The notes under the pieces were generated by a model. It was given only the letters and a program-made list of their open reading frames with translations, was not told the origin of the DNA and did not search any database. A DNA stretch of 36,843 bases from Vicingaceae bacterium. GTDB lineage: Bacteria > Bacteroidota > Bacteroidia > Flavobacteriales_E > Vicingaceae. The stretch is from the NCBI GenBank assembly GCA_026003395.1, contig BPHE01000021.1, forward strand, positions 1 through 36,843, read 5' to 3'. The position numbers and the translations under genes were made by a program. Below, in pieces: positions 17,837 to 26,910 of the stretch (position 1 is its first letter; the number at the start of each line of letters is the position of its first letter).

Positions 17837-18274
17837 ATGACCTGGGAGTATTGGGCAATCATCGGATCTATTCTGCTTATTATTGAGCTTTTTATCCCTA
17901 CATTGGTGGCTTTGTCACTATCTGTAGCTTGTTTTGTCACATCCATATTTGCCTATGCATTTGACCTCACTCTGACCATGCAATTGGTCATCTTCTCTGT
18001 GACAGGTTTATTTTTATTTCTAATAATCAGACCTATTGCATTGAAATTATGGTTCAACAAAAATCCTGAGATAAAAACCAATAGCGAAGCCCTCATTGGT
18101 GCCGAAGGTATAGTAACCGAAACCATTGACAATTTGAACAATACCGGCCGGGTGCTGGTGATGGGGGATGATTGGAAAGCTAAATCGTCAAACGACGAGA
18201 TTATTGAAAAAGGTTCGAAAATTATAGTGGAAAAGGTTGATTCCACCATTTTAATCGTCAAAAAGAAACAATAA
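17837..18274 (+). CDS. NfeD-family membrane protein
   Basis: 145 residues. The first ~75 contain three membrane helices (YWAIIGSILLIIELFIPTLVALSLSVACF and following), and the C-terminal ~65 residues form the small OB-fold typical of NfeD (LIGAEGIVTETIDNLNNTGRV, DDWKAKS, GSKIIVEKVDSTILIVKK). NfeD proteins pair with SPFH-domain proteins, and the next gene is exactly that partner, 12 bases downstream. The pair is thought to act in membrane microdomain organisation and quality control, as for YbbK/QmcA. This is the short NfeD form without the ClpP-like serine protease domain. ATG at 17837 preferred over the upstream TTG. Confidence 0.85.
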   Translation: MTWEYWAIIGSILLIIELFIPTLVALSLSVACFVTSIFAYAFDLTLTMQLVIFSVTGLFLFLIIRPIALKLWFNKNPEIKTNSEALIGAEGIVTETIDNLNNTGRVLVMGDDWKAKSSNDEIIEKGSKIIVEKVDSTILIVKKKQ

Positions 18275-18286
18275 ATACATAAAATT

Positions 18287-19267
18287 ATGGGAACATACAT
18301 AGCCATTTTAATTGCCTTCTTTGTAGTGATATTAATTCTTAAAGGAATTGTGATTGTGCAACAATCCGAGACCATGGTCATCGAAAGATTGGGAAAATTT
18401 CACCGTGTACTCAATTCAGGGATAAATCTAATCATTCCTATCATCGACAAACCCAGGCAAATCATGTGGAGATATACCGTAGAAGGACCCGGAGGCAGAT
18501 TGATGGTGATCCGTAAAGCGATCTCACGCATCGATTTAAGAGAAACGGTATATGATTTTCCTAAGCAAAATGTAATCACAAAAGACAATGTTGTAACAGA
18601 AATCAATGCCATTCTCTATTTCCAAATCATAGACCCCATCAAAGCCGTATATGAAATTTCAAACCTACCCGACGCAATTGAGAAATTGACCCAAACTACT
18701 TTGAGAAATGTCATAGGCGAAATGGATTTGGACGAAACACTTAGCTCCAGGGATGTCATCAATGGCAAGTTGAGGGCTGTATTGGACGAGGCCACACATA
18801 AATGGGGTGTAAAAGTAAACAGAGTTGAACTGCAAGATATCAATCCGCCACACGATATTCGCGATGCCATGGAGAAACAAATGCGTGCCGAACGTGATAA
18901 ACGAGCCCGTATTCTTGAAGCCGAGGGGCTAAAAGCCGCCCAGGTGTTAGAAGCAGAAGGATTAAAAGCTGCTGAAATCAATCGTGCCGAGGGAGACAAA
19001 CGAGCCCGTATTCTTAAAGCCGAAGGTGAAGCCGAAGCCATTATTCGTGTTGCCGAAGCTGAAGCAGCAGCCATTGCAAAAATATCCCAGGCCATAGCGA
19101 GCACAAAAGGCGACCCTGTGCAATATCTGATTGCCATCCGCTACATTGACACCCTTAAAGACATGGTAAGCGGACAAGACAACAAAACCGTTTACATACC
19201 CTATGAAGCAACAGGCGTCTTGAGCTCCATCGGATCTATCAAAGAATTGTTTAAAAACAACGGGTGA
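18287..19267 (+). CDS. SPFH/band-7 (stomatin-like, QmcA type) membrane protein
   Basis: 326 residues. One N-terminal membrane helix (about 3-25) is followed by the SPFH domain (VQQSETMVIERLGKFHRVLNSG to VKVNRVELQDINPP, ~27-185). A coiled-coil of Ala/Glu-rich segments with repeated AEGLKAAQVLEAEG and AEGDKRARILKAEGEAEA units follows (~195-275), then a short C-terminal region. Members form large ring-like oligomers in the inner membrane that can surround proteases or organise lipid domains. The gene follows an NfeD partner at 12 bases, a conserved arrangement. DNA in the coiled-coil carries short imperfect direct repeats (about 18898-19040), reflecting the protein repeats. Confidence 0.92.
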   Translation: MGTYIAILIAFFVVILILKGIVIVQQSETMVIERLGKFHRVLNSGINLIIPIIDKPRQIMWRYTVEGPGGRLMVIRKAISRIDLRETVYDFPKQNVITKDNVVTEINAILYFQIIDPIKAVYEISNLPDAIEKLTQTTLRNVIGEMDLDETLSSRDVINGKLRAVLDEATHKWGVKVNRVELQDINPPHDIRDAMEKQMRAERDKRARILEAEGLKAAQVLEAEGLKAAEINRAEGDKRARILKAEGEAEAIIRVAEAEAAAIAKISQAIASTKGDPVQYLIAIRYIDTLKDMVSGQDNKTVYIPYEATGVLSSIGSIKELFKNNG

Positions 19268-19290
19268 TATAGAATTTTTAACTTAGAATT

Positions 19291-20322
19291 TTAAATTCTG
19301 GATTTATTCATGGCGCCTCCAAAAGGAGAAGGATAAACAAAACGAAGCATAACCTCGAAACCACCCCTGCCTTTTGATGCCTGCTGCAACGATGACGTAT
19401 TCAGATCATACGCAAATCCCAGTGCATAGTTACTCCACTCCAACAAAAACTTAAACACAACCGCATCTTTATTCCTGTAAAATATCCCGGGTCCGAATGC
19501 TATGGCATCCTTCAAACCCGTATATTTCGACCCCTCTTGAAATTGATATCTTATGTATGTCCCCATTAATAACTCCCTCGCAGGTCCCTGCATTTGATAA
19601 AATACCGATGGCGCTGCCGAAAATTTACTATTGCCTATTCCCACCAACCCCCTCGCAAATATCGATATCCGGCTGTATAGTTTGTCATTGCTTAAATCTA
19701 TAAATCCATACTTTGCCCGATTTAAATGATACATCGCCACACCTGCCGAAAACCATTGTTGATCCCCGCCTATTTTATATGTGTCGTGTTTTTTGTAATT
19801 GTATACTACCCCCACTCCTGCATCAAAAAATCCAAAAGACGAGTTGCTCACAAATTCGTTGGATGGGAGTGTACCATCCCATTTCAACCCATTGTATTGC
19901 GAACCCCAACGGGCATCATCGTAATTGATGCTGTTTTGATGATAGGCCCCCAACAAGGCGCCTCCAAGTGTTTGTCCTTCGCCAATCTTCACATGATAGC
20001 CAAATGAAAGGGAAATATTCGTGGCACTCACTTTTACCTCTCCTGCCTGATCGCTAAAAAATTGCAATCCTCCTGCAAAAAAACCTTTTTTATTTCGCCT
20101 GTTGTTTAAGCGCATATCAAACGATGCATTGATGGTCTTGAAAGGATAGGATATACTTTGCCATTGAGACCGATACAATGCTATGGCTTGCAACTCATGA
20201 TCGGCCCCCACTAACGCAGGATTAACCTGTATAGGCGAATAATTCATTTGTGAAAAATGCACGTCTTGAGCAAAAGCCGCCGTAAGCGTAATTAAACAAG
20301 AAGCAAGTAAATATTTTTTCAT
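19291..20322 (-). CDS. PorP/SprF-family type IX secretion system membrane protein
   Basis: 343 residues with a signal peptide (KKYLLASCLITLTAAFAQ). The mature start DVHFSQMNYSPIQVNPALVGA, then LYRSQWQSISYPFKTINASFD and GGLQFFSDQAGE, is the family signature. The rest is a beta-barrel-like alternation ending in FVYPSPFGGAMNKSRI. Family members (PorP, SprF) sit in the outer membrane and are needed for secretion or anchoring of particular T9SS cargo, often the protein encoded next door with a type B (gliding-motility) C-terminal domain. That is the case here: the adhesin-like gene ends 17 bases upstream on the same strand. Confidence 0.92.
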   Translation of the reverse strand: MKKYLLASCLITLTAAFAQDVHFSQMNYSPIQVNPALVGADHELQAIALYRSQWQSISYPFKTINASFDMRLNNRRNKKGFFAGGLQFFSDQAGEVKVSATNISLSFGYHVKIGEGQTLGGALLGAYHQNSINYDDARWGSQYNGLKWDGTLPSNEFVSNSSFGFFDAGVGVVYNYKKHDTYKIGGDQQWFSAGVAMYHLNRAKYGFIDLSNDKLYSRISIFARGLVGIGNSKFSAAPSVFYQMQGPARELLMGTYIRYQFQEGSKYTGLKDAIAFGPGIFYRNKDAVVFKFLLEWSNYALGFAYDLNTSSLQQASKGRGGFEVMLRFVYPSPFGGAMNKSRI

Positions 20323-20338
20323 GATTAATTTATTTAAA

Positions 20339-23300
20339 TTATTTTACTAAGGTAATAGTGCCTTTTTTTTCTATTATTTGATCATTCTTTAATACAACCT
20401 TTAATCGATAATGATATACACCCCCATTAACCGATTGTCCTCTATATGTACCATCCCATGATTGTTGTGGGTTATTGGTCAAAAAGACTCTTTCTCCCCA
20501 ACGATTATAAATCTCCCACAAGAAATCTTTGATGCAATTTCCATAAACAAACAAATAATCATTAGAACCATCTCCATTTGGGCTAAATACATTAGGAACA
20601 AAAATTTCACCACATTCATACTCAACAATTACTAAAACACAAGATTTATTCTCACACCCATTGCTGTCTGTTACCGTTACACAATACTGTGTAGTTTGTT
20701 CCGGACGTGCTACTGTTTCTTTGCAAGTGTCACAACTTAAACCGATTGTCGGATCCCAGCTATAGTATACTCCTCCGTCAGCCCATAAATATGCCTCTCC
20801 ATATTGATTGATAGTTGTATCATTACCGGCTTTTATTATGGGTAAACTATGCACCACGATAGTGATCACCGCTGTATCTTTACAATTTCCGGAACTGACA
20901 ATAACCTGATATGTTGTCGTTTGTGTCGGGCTGACTTCAATGATCGATGAAGTATTGCCATTATTCCACAAATAACTGTTACCACCTGATGCCGTCAATT
21001 TTGTTTTTTCTCCTTGACATATCTCATTGTCGCCGGATATTTGAGCAATAGGAGGTGGATTTACTGTAACGACAACCTCAGCACTATCTTGACATCCTGC
21101 AGCATTGGTCACAACAACTTGATAAGTAGTAGTTGTGCCGGGGCTTACTGTTATTGACGACGTGGTTGAACCATTATTCCAAAGATAACTCATCCCCCCT
21201 CCTGCTGTCAATGTTATTGTGTCTCCTTCACATATTACGGTATCAGGTGTTATTGTAATCACAGGTTTCGGATTTATAATTACATTAACACTCCCACTAT
21301 TGCTACATCCGTTGGGCCCGGTCACCATCACAGTGTATGTCCCACTTGCGTTTGTCGTTGCATTGGTAATCGTCGGATTCTGCTGCGTGCTCGTAAAGCC
21401 ATTCGGCCCACTCCAACTATATGTAGCCCCGCTTGTCGTATTGACACTCAAATTTAATGTCTGTCCCTCGCATATCGGACTGTTGCTGCTTGCCGTCACC
21501 GTTGGCAGGGGGTTGACTGTCACGCTCACACTCCCACTATTGCTACACCCGTTGGGCCCGGTCACAGTCACAGTGTATGTCCCGCTTGCGGTTGTCGTCG
21601 CATTGGCAATCGATGGATTTTGTTGCGTGCTCGTAAATCCATTCGGCCCGCTCCAACTATATGTAGCTCCACTTGTCGTATTGACGCTCAAATTTAATGT
21701 CTGCCCCTCACATATCGGACTGTTGCTGCTTGCCGTCACCGTTGGCAAGGGGTTGACTGTCACGCTCACACTCCCACTGTTGCTGCATCCGTTGGGCCCG
21801 GTCACCGTCACAGTGTATGTCCCGCTTGCGGTTGTCGTCGCATTGGCAATCGATGGATTTTGTTGCGTGCTCGTAAATCCATTCGGCCCGTTCCAACTAT
21901 ATGTAGCTCCACTTGTCGTATTGACGCTCAAATTTAATGTCTGTCCCTCGCATATCGGACTGTTGCTGCTTGCCGTCACCGTTGGCAAGGGGTTGACTGT
22001 CACACTCACACTCCCACTGTTGCTGCATCCGTTGGCTCCGGTCACCGTCACAGTGTATGTCCCGCTTGCGGTTGTCGTCGCATTGGTAATCGATGGATTT
22101 TGTTGCGTGCTCGTAAATCCATTCGGCCCACTCCAACTATATGTAGCTCCACTTGTCGTATTGACACTCAAATTTAATGTCTGTCCCTCGCATATCGGAC
22201 TGTTGCTGCTTGCCGTCACCGTTGGCAAGGGGTTGACTGTCACGCTCACACTCCCACTGTTGCTGCATCCGTTGGGCCCGGTCACCGTCACAGTGTATAT
22301 CCCGCTTGCGGTTGTCGTCGCATTGGCAATCGATGGATTTTGTTGCGTGCTCGTAAATCCATTCGGCCCGCTCCAACTATATGTAGCTCCACTTGTCGTA
22401 TTGACGCTCAAATTTAATGTCTGTCCCTCGCATATCGGACTGTTGCTGCTTGCCGTCACCGTTGGCAAGGGGTTGACTGTCACACTCACACTCCCACTGT
22501 TGCTGCATCCGTTGGGCCCGGTCACCGTCACAGTGTATGTCCCGCTTGCGGTTGTCGTCGCATTGGTAATCGATGGATTTTGTTGCGTGCTCGTAAATCC
22601 ATTCGGCCCACTCCAACTATATGTAGCTCCACTTGTCGTATTGACACTCAAATTTAATGTCTGTCCCTCGCATATCGGACTGTTGCTGCTTGCCGTCACC
22701 GTTGGCAGGGGGTTGACATTTACGACAACTGTATCAGTGTCTCTACAACCATTTTGGTCTATTACTTCTAGTATGTAATTTCCGGATTGAGATGTTTGTA
22801 CATTAGAAATAACAGGATTTTGAAGAGTGCTGGTAAAACCTGCCGGACCTGTCCAATTAAAATAAAAACCTGTATTTGCGGTTAAATTTAAGTTTGAACC
22901 CTCACACAATGGGGAATTGTAAGAAGTTGAAAGAAAATTACTGGCGCATTCGTATAATTTAACCAAATACCCATCATATGTTCCACCTCCGAAAGCTTGT
23001 AAATATGACGTACCACCCATGCTTTGCTGTAAAATAGTGTTATCTCCGGAATAACCGCCCAACCATATTGCATTGTTTGTTGTATATATAGCATTTAATC
23101 CATCATCTCCATTACCTCCAATAAATGTAGACCATGTAAAATTGTAAGTGTTATCCATGGTTATTAAAAACCCGTCACTTATCCCTCCAAAAGTATTATC
23201 AAAATAATTGTTTCCACCCGGGTTGATTGTTGGAAAGTTGTTTGATGAGGTTACTCCAACAATTGCGATTCCATTGCCCCAAGGTTTTAAATCCAATGCT

Positions 23301-23728
23301 TCATCGTTAGATGTTCCACCTATAAATGTACTATAAAGCAATGCTACAGAATTGTAATCAAAAACAAGTATAAAAGCATCTTGACCACCTGACAATGAAT
23401 TTTGAAAAGCTCCGGGAGTTGTATAAAATCCGCCGGATTGTGTTCTACCGCAGAAATATATTTTGTTTCCGTTTTTATATACTGATAATGCTACTTCACT
23501 ATTACCCCCACCATAATATGTTGCCCATGTTCTCACCCCACTGCTGTCAAATCTATTTAGCAATAAATCAGCCGCTCCGGCATGTGTGTTGTCAAAATAA
23601 GCACCGCCTCCTGGATTAACCAAAGTCCAGTTTGGAGAGGTGGCAGCTCCGGCAATCCATACTGTGACTGGTATCAGAAAAAATCTTGTATAAATAATCT
23701 TCATTATTTGATGATGTTCCTTTACCAT
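20339..23728 (-). CDS. Giant surface adhesin-like protein, C-terminal part (SBBP/Ig-like repeats, T9SS type B domain)
   Basis: As an independent frame it has 1129 residues and no signal peptide, so it is the continuation of the frame ending at 23616 rather than a gene of its own. It contains SBBP-type beta-propeller repeats (WATYYGGGNSEVALSVYKNGNKIYF and others, to ~270), Ig-like domains, six near-identical 80-residue Ig-like units (about residues 339-818; bases 21275-22714), two further Ig-like units with CEGDTITLTAGG and CQGEKTKLTASGG, and a final type B T9SS sorting domain (FVPNVFSPNGDGSNDYLFV, YNRWGERVF, WDGTYRGQSVNGGVYHYRL). Type B substrates use a PorP/SprF partner, encoded immediately downstream. 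Inferred: surface adhesion or motility. See the frameshift finding at 23663. Confidence 0.85.
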   Translation of the reverse strand: MVKEHHQIMKIIYTRFFLIPVTVWIAGAATSPNWTLVNPGGGAYFDNTHAGAADLLLNRFDSSGVRTWATYYGGGNSEVALSVYKNGNKIYFCGRTQSGGFYTTPGAFQNSLSGGQDAFILVFDYNSVALLYSTFIGGTSNDEALDLKPWGNGIAIVGVTSSNNFPTINPGGNNYFDNTFGGISDGFLITMDNTYNFTWSTFIGGNGDDGLNAIYTTNNAIWLGGYSGDNTILQQSMGGTSYLQAFGGGTYDGYLVKLYECASNFLSTSYNSPLCEGSNLNLTANTGFYFNWTGPAGFTSTLQNPVISNVQTSQSGNYILEVIDQNGCRDTDTVVVNVNPLPTVTASSNSPICEGQTLNLSVNTTSGATYSWSGPNGFTSTQQNPSITNATTTASGTYTVTVTGPNGCSNSGSVSVTVNPLPTVTASSNSPICEGQTLNLSVNTTSGATYSWSGPNGFTSTQQNPSIANATTTASGIYTVTVTGPNGCSNSGSVSVTVNPLPTVTASSNSPICEGQTLNLSVNTTSGATYSWSGPNGFTSTQQNPSITNATTTASGTYTVTVTGANGCSNSGSVSVTVNPLPTVTASSNSPICEGQTLNLSVNTTSGATYSWNGPNGFTSTQQNPSIANATTTASGTYTVTVTGPNGCSNSGSVSVTVNPLPTVTASSNSPICEGQTLNLSVNTTSGATYSWSGPNGFTSTQQNPSIANATTTASGTYTVTVTGPNGCSNSGSVSVTVNPLPTVTASSNSPICEGQTLNLSVNTTSGATYSWSGPNGFTSTQQNPTITNATTNASGTYTVMVTGPNGCSNSGSVNVIINPKPVITITPDTVICEGDTITLTAGGGMSYLWNNGSTTSSITVSPGTTTTYQVVVTNAAGCQDSAEVVVTVNPPPIAQISGDNEICQGEKTKLTASGGNSYLWNNGNTSSIIEVSPTQTTTYQVIVSSGNCKDTAVITIVVHSLPIIKAGNDTTINQYGEAYLWADGGVYYSWDPTIGLSCDTCKETVARPEQTTQYCVTVTDSNGCENKSCVLVIVEYECGEIFVPNVFSPNGDGSNDYLFVYGNCIKDFLWEIYNRWGERVFLTNNPQQSWDGTYRGQSVNGGVYHYRLKVVLKNDQIIEKKGTITLVK
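21275..22714 (-). repeat. Six tandem 240-bp repeats coding Ig-like domains
   Basis: Six head-to-tail 240-bp units (22475-22714, 22235-22474, 21995-22234, 21755-21994, 21515-21754, 21275-21514) encode NPLPTVTASSNSPICEGQ... TVTGPNGCSNSGSVSV. The units differ at few positions, including synonymous ones, so they were duplicated or homogenised recently; the last unit (21275-21514) is the most diverged. Each unit has two Cys (ICEGQ and GCSNS). Confidence 0.95.
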
Positions 23729-25043
23729 AATAAGTTGCCCATTTTAAACCCAAGTTGTTTCCGAATTTTAATATAAAACCATCCGACTGGTCATCTTTCG
23801 TACCTTGAAAATATGCTCCTCCTCCGGGATCCACAGTTGTAAGGTTACCCGACCATGTCCTTCCACATACATAAATGTTATAATTGTCATAAAAAACATC
23901 ATAAGCAATATCATTATTATTTCCCCCATAAAATGTGTTCCATTCCAATTGTCTTGTAGTTTTGTTAAATCTGCATACAAAAGCATCGGTCGAACCACCA
24001 TTTGTTCCGGCAAAATAAGCGGAACCGCCAGGATTAACTGTTGGAAAGGTATTGGTAGATGTTGTAGAACCTGTCAAAAATATATAATTGCCTTGCTGAC
24101 TCAATGCATTTGCCTGATCGTTTCCTGTTCCTCCCAAAAATGTAGCCCATACTAAATTTTGCATATTGTCAAATTGTAATAAAAAAATATCATTAGAACC
24201 GGATAAAGAACCCTGATAGTATGATCCACTACCCGGATTGAGTGTTGGAAAATTGGCAGATGCAGTATATCCGGTAACCCACAAATAAGTGCCATCAAAT
24301 TCCAAATCTGTCACAATATCAGTATTACTTCCTCCATAATTTGTCGCCCAAACAACTACAGGGTCTATAATCAAAGTATCTTTTTCATAACTTCGATCAA
24401 TTTTAAACGTAAAATAATGATTCTTGTTCTGAATATATTCTACATTAATGTGTTCATTATTGTTATTAAGATATGCCAAGGGGATATTTTCATAATGCGA
24501 TGCTTCCATAGATTTTACGAGGATCTCATTATCATTTAATTTTGTATTGGCAAATTTGTATCTCCAACAAATTTTTCCTGCATCACCTCCCGGATATACT
24601 ACAAAATCATATTTAAAATTTCCCTCCTCATCAAAATATAATTTCCAATCTATATTAGGGTAAATATTTTTTACAACCAGCATTTCTGTTGAAAAAGTTT
24701 CGACATTTTTATTCGACATATAATAAGATATCGGAATTGTTTTCCCGGCGTTTATAAAGTTTTCTTCATTTATTTCAGCATTAATAAACTCAAGATCAAT
24801 TCTATCATATCGATTTTTCTTCCAATTGAAATAATGAAAAATTAGACCTTTATTCGTGATAATAATTTCCCGAGAATAAGATCTGAATAAATAAAAGGCT
24901 TTTATATTTGAATTATTTTTTATTAAATTGTTGTTTTTTATAAATTTTATTTGTTCTAAATAATTCGTTTTTGAATTTTTTTTAGAGTCTGCCAATAGAG
25001 TTGTTGAGATAACAAAACAAATCAATAAGTAAAGTTTTTTCAT
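23616..25043 (-). CDS. Giant surface adhesin-like protein, N-terminal part (frameshifted, SBBP repeats)
   Basis: Signal peptide KKLYLLICFVISTTLLAD begins at the ATG at 25043; an upstream TTG at 25088 is really the -33 box of the promoter. Residues ~20-235 match the conserved domain that precedes SBBP repeats (GLIFHYFNWKKNRYDRIDLEF, NIYPNIDWKLYFDEEGNFKYDFVV, IDPVVVWATNYGGSNTDIV). Four SBBP repeats follow, each WxTxxGGxxND...xTGxTxSxxFPTxNPGG. The fifth breaks off at IFSDTSH: the frame then runs through about 15 unrelated residues (starting SMDCRSC) to a stop at 23616, while the expected continuation VWIAGAATSPNWTLVNPGGG is present in another frame. Joined, the protein would have about 1567 residues and export itself by Sec then T9SS. 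Confidence 0.82.
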   Translation of the reverse strand: MKKLYLLICFVISTTLLADSKKNSKTNYLEQIKFIKNNNLIKNNSNIKAFYLFRSYSREIIITNKGLIFHYFNWKKNRYDRIDLEFINAEINEENFINAGKTIPISYYMSNKNVETFSTEMLVVKNIYPNIDWKLYFDEEGNFKYDFVVYPGGDAGKICWRYKFANTKLNDNEILVKSMEASHYENIPLAYLNNNNEHINVEYIQNKNHYFTFKIDRSYEKDTLIIDPVVVWATNYGGSNTDIVTDLEFDGTYLWVTGYTASANFPTLNPGSGSYYQGSLSGSNDIFLLQFDNMQNLVWATFLGGTGNDQANALSQQGNYIFLTGSTTSTNTFPTVNPGGSAYFAGTNGGSTDAFVCRFNKTTRQLEWNTFYGGNNNDIAYDVFYDNYNIYVCGRTWSGNLTTVDPGGGAYFQGTKDDQSDGFILKFGNNLGLKWATYYGKGTSSNNEDYLYKIFSDTSHSMDCRSCHLSKLDFG

Positions 25044-25057
25044 ATTCGTTTTTTTAT

Positions 25058-25088
25058 CAAATTTAAATCTCATAAATGCCTGCTTCAA
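25058..25088 (-). promoter_or_regulatory. Promoter of the adhesin-porP/sprF operon
   Basis: On the minus strand TTG (25086-25088), a 20-base spacer and TAAATTTG (25058-25065), a full match to the Bacteroidota consensus. Transcription would start about eight bases before the ATG at 25043, so the leader is very short. Confidence 0.6.
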
Positions 25089-25200
25089 TTCTTTTTTATC
25101 AATTCTTTACTATTGTTAACATTTCCATAAAACATTCTTTTAAATTGATTTTCAATTATTTAATTCCTTCCCATAATACTATTATAAACCGATAATAAGT

Positions 25201-25231
25201 TTTGAAAAATTTCTGAAAATCTTTACTTTTA
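25201..25231 (+). promoter_or_regulatory. Candidate promoter of the 25269 gene
   Basis: TTTG (25201-25204), a 19-base spacer and TACTTTTA (25224-25231), one mismatch from TAnnTTTG. It is divergent from the adhesin promoter; the two share a 225-base intergenic region. Confidence 0.45.
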
Positions 25232-25268
25232 CATTAACTATAATAGTTATCAAATTTTTAATCCCTCA

Positions 25269-26798
25269 ATGAAAAAGAATAATTTAAGTGGAGATCAATT
25301 GATTGTATTATATAATCAATTATCATCTTCAGATAAAAAAAAGATTAGTCGCATCTTACGAACAAAGCATGCAAATACTCGTCATGCCGAATTATTTTCC
25401 CTGCTGCATTTAAATGACTATAATTTAATTCTAAAAAAAGCCAAATCTTTTGATAAAAGCCAACTTCATAATGTAAAAAAAATACTTTATGATTTGATTA
25501 TTCAAATTCTTAAAAAAAACAATCAGACACTTGAAAAGAAAATAAATGATTTGCTTGATGAAATTCAAGAATTATACAGGCTTTCACTTTATGATCTTGC
25601 TTTACAAAAGTTAAAAAAGGTCAACAACCTAATTGTTGAGAATCATTGTTTCGAATATTTGTTAATATACCATAAATTATACCTGAATATTTCATACGCT
25701 ATAGCGCCATCCGCATATTCTTTTCATCATCAAAATATTAAAATGTTTAAAGATCTGTATGATGAAATTGAACAAATTAAAAATTGGGTATTATTAAAAT
25801 ATGCTCAATCAAAAATATATTCAGCTTATTTCTCGAATAAAACAACCAACGAAAAGGAAAAAATTTATAAATCAACGCTTAACGATATCATATCAAAGGT
25901 TAATAAAAATACACTAAATCACTACAATTTAATTATATACTACTCCTTTTTAAGCTCGACCGAATTTTTATTGGGAAACTTTACGAGGTCCATCGAACTT
26001 AAGAAAAAAGAAATTGAAGTTATGGCCACCCTCATAAACAAAAACAAGCACAAACAATACTCTGTAAATCAAAGTTACTTATCTTCCATTTATAATCTTA
26101 TTGTCACTTATATACATTCCGGCAGATTTAAAGAAGCTTACGAACAATATTTCTTTTATTTTAAACAAAACAAATTATTAAATAAAATTATTTATCAGAA
26201 AGATATAAGCTTAAAGGAAAGATATGAAGTTTTATCTTATATCTTAGAATCATCCTTTTTAAATTTATTGCCTCAAAATGAAAAGAATTCCTTACATAAA
26301 ATTGAAAAAATCCATGATTTTATTGTAAATTCTTTAAAATATAAAAACCTGTTAAGTCAAAAAATTACCATCACCTTAAATTTATGCAATTATTATTTAA
26401 AAACAGGAAATTGGGATAATGTTCAAGCTTTACATCAATTGCTGGAAAAATACATATACAAATCTGAAAATTACGAATCGATAAGGTTATTTTTGATTCA
26501 AAAAATAATAATTTCAATTGAAAAAAAATATGAATCTGAACTTGTTGAAGCTCGAATAAAAAGTTTATACAGATTTCTTAAAAAACTATCCTCACCAAAT
26601 CAAATTGACTTATTATTTATCAAATACTTGCAAATGATATTAAAAAATGAAAAAGATATTTACAGAATAATATTGCAAGCAAAAAAAGATTTTCATTTAA
26701 TACTTTCACAGAAAAACAACATTACGGATAATACCATGTTATCGTTCAATTGGCTGGAATGGATGGAAAACTTAGCAATGAAATTAAAAAAAACTTAA
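25269..26798 (+). CDS. Uncharacterised AT-rich helical-repeat protein
   Basis: 509 residues, no signal peptide or membrane helix, predicted almost wholly alpha-helical and very rich in Lys, Asn, Ile and Leu. The opening LSGDQLIVLYNQLSSSDKKKISRIL...TRHAELFSLL resembles the N-terminus of a group of ~500-residue Bacteroidota proteins that start with a 'do not cross-bind' helix pair followed by TPR-like helices; I cannot name the family. Regularly spaced Tyr/Leu helices such as YRLSLYDLALQKLKKVNNLI and LGNFTRSIELKKKEIEVM look like TPR-like units. The base composition is clearly lower in GC than the neighbours, and the gene stands alone between a divergent adhesin gene and paaA. Function unknown; a cytoplasmic scaffold is a guess. 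Confidence 0.75.
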   Translation: MKKNNLSGDQLIVLYNQLSSSDKKKISRILRTKHANTRHAELFSLLHLNDYNLILKKAKSFDKSQLHNVKKILYDLIIQILKKNNQTLEKKINDLLDEIQELYRLSLYDLALQKLKKVNNLIVENHCFEYLLIYHKLYLNISYAIAPSAYSFHHQNIKMFKDLYDEIEQIKNWVLLKYAQSKIYSAYFSNKTTNEKEKIYKSTLNDIISKVNKNTLNHYNLIIYYSFLSSTEFLLGNFTRSIELKKKEIEVMATLINKNKHKQYSVNQSYLSSIYNLIVTYIHSGRFKEAYEQYFFYFKQNKLLNKIIYQKDISLKERYEVLSYILESSFLNLLPQNEKNSLHKIEKIHDFIVNSLKYKNLLSQKITITLNLCNYYLKTGNWDNVQALHQLLEKYIYKSENYESIRLFLIQKIIISIEKKYESELVEARIKSLYRFLKKLSSPNQIDLLFIKYLQMILKNEKDIYRIILQAKKDFHLILSQKNNITDNTMLSFNWLEWMENLAMKLKKT

Positions 26799-26879
26799 TT
26801 TCAATGATTTTTATAAATCACTCTAAGCGTTATTGCTACTTCAAATATTTCAAAATATATCCCTAAACACTTTTTTTCG

Positions 26880-26887
26880 TAAATTTG
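26880..26887 (+). promoter_or_regulatory. Candidate -7 element of the paa operon
   Basis: TAAATTTG matches TAnnTTTG exactly, 23 bases before the paaA ATG at 26911. No clear -33 TTG at the usual distance, which may mean an activator is needed. Confidence 0.4.
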
Positions 26888-26910
26888 AAGCAATTAAAAA
26901 CATTAGGATC

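Noticed and set aside
19268-19305. AGAATTTTAAATTCT palindrome between the convergent SPFH and PorP/SprF-like genes as a terminator
   Set aside because: The stem is entirely A/T apart from one pair and has no T-run; too weak to call.
21275-22714. Possible CRISPR-like repeat array
   Set aside because: Units are 240 bp, contiguous with no spacers, and code for Ig-like domains in frame.
21219-22778. A 519-codon open frame on the plus strand across the Ig-like repeats
   Set aside because: It is antisense to the adhesin and is open only because one 240-bp unit (a multiple of three) without stops is repeated six times. The protein is a low-complexity Val/Leu/Thr repeat with no signal or start context.
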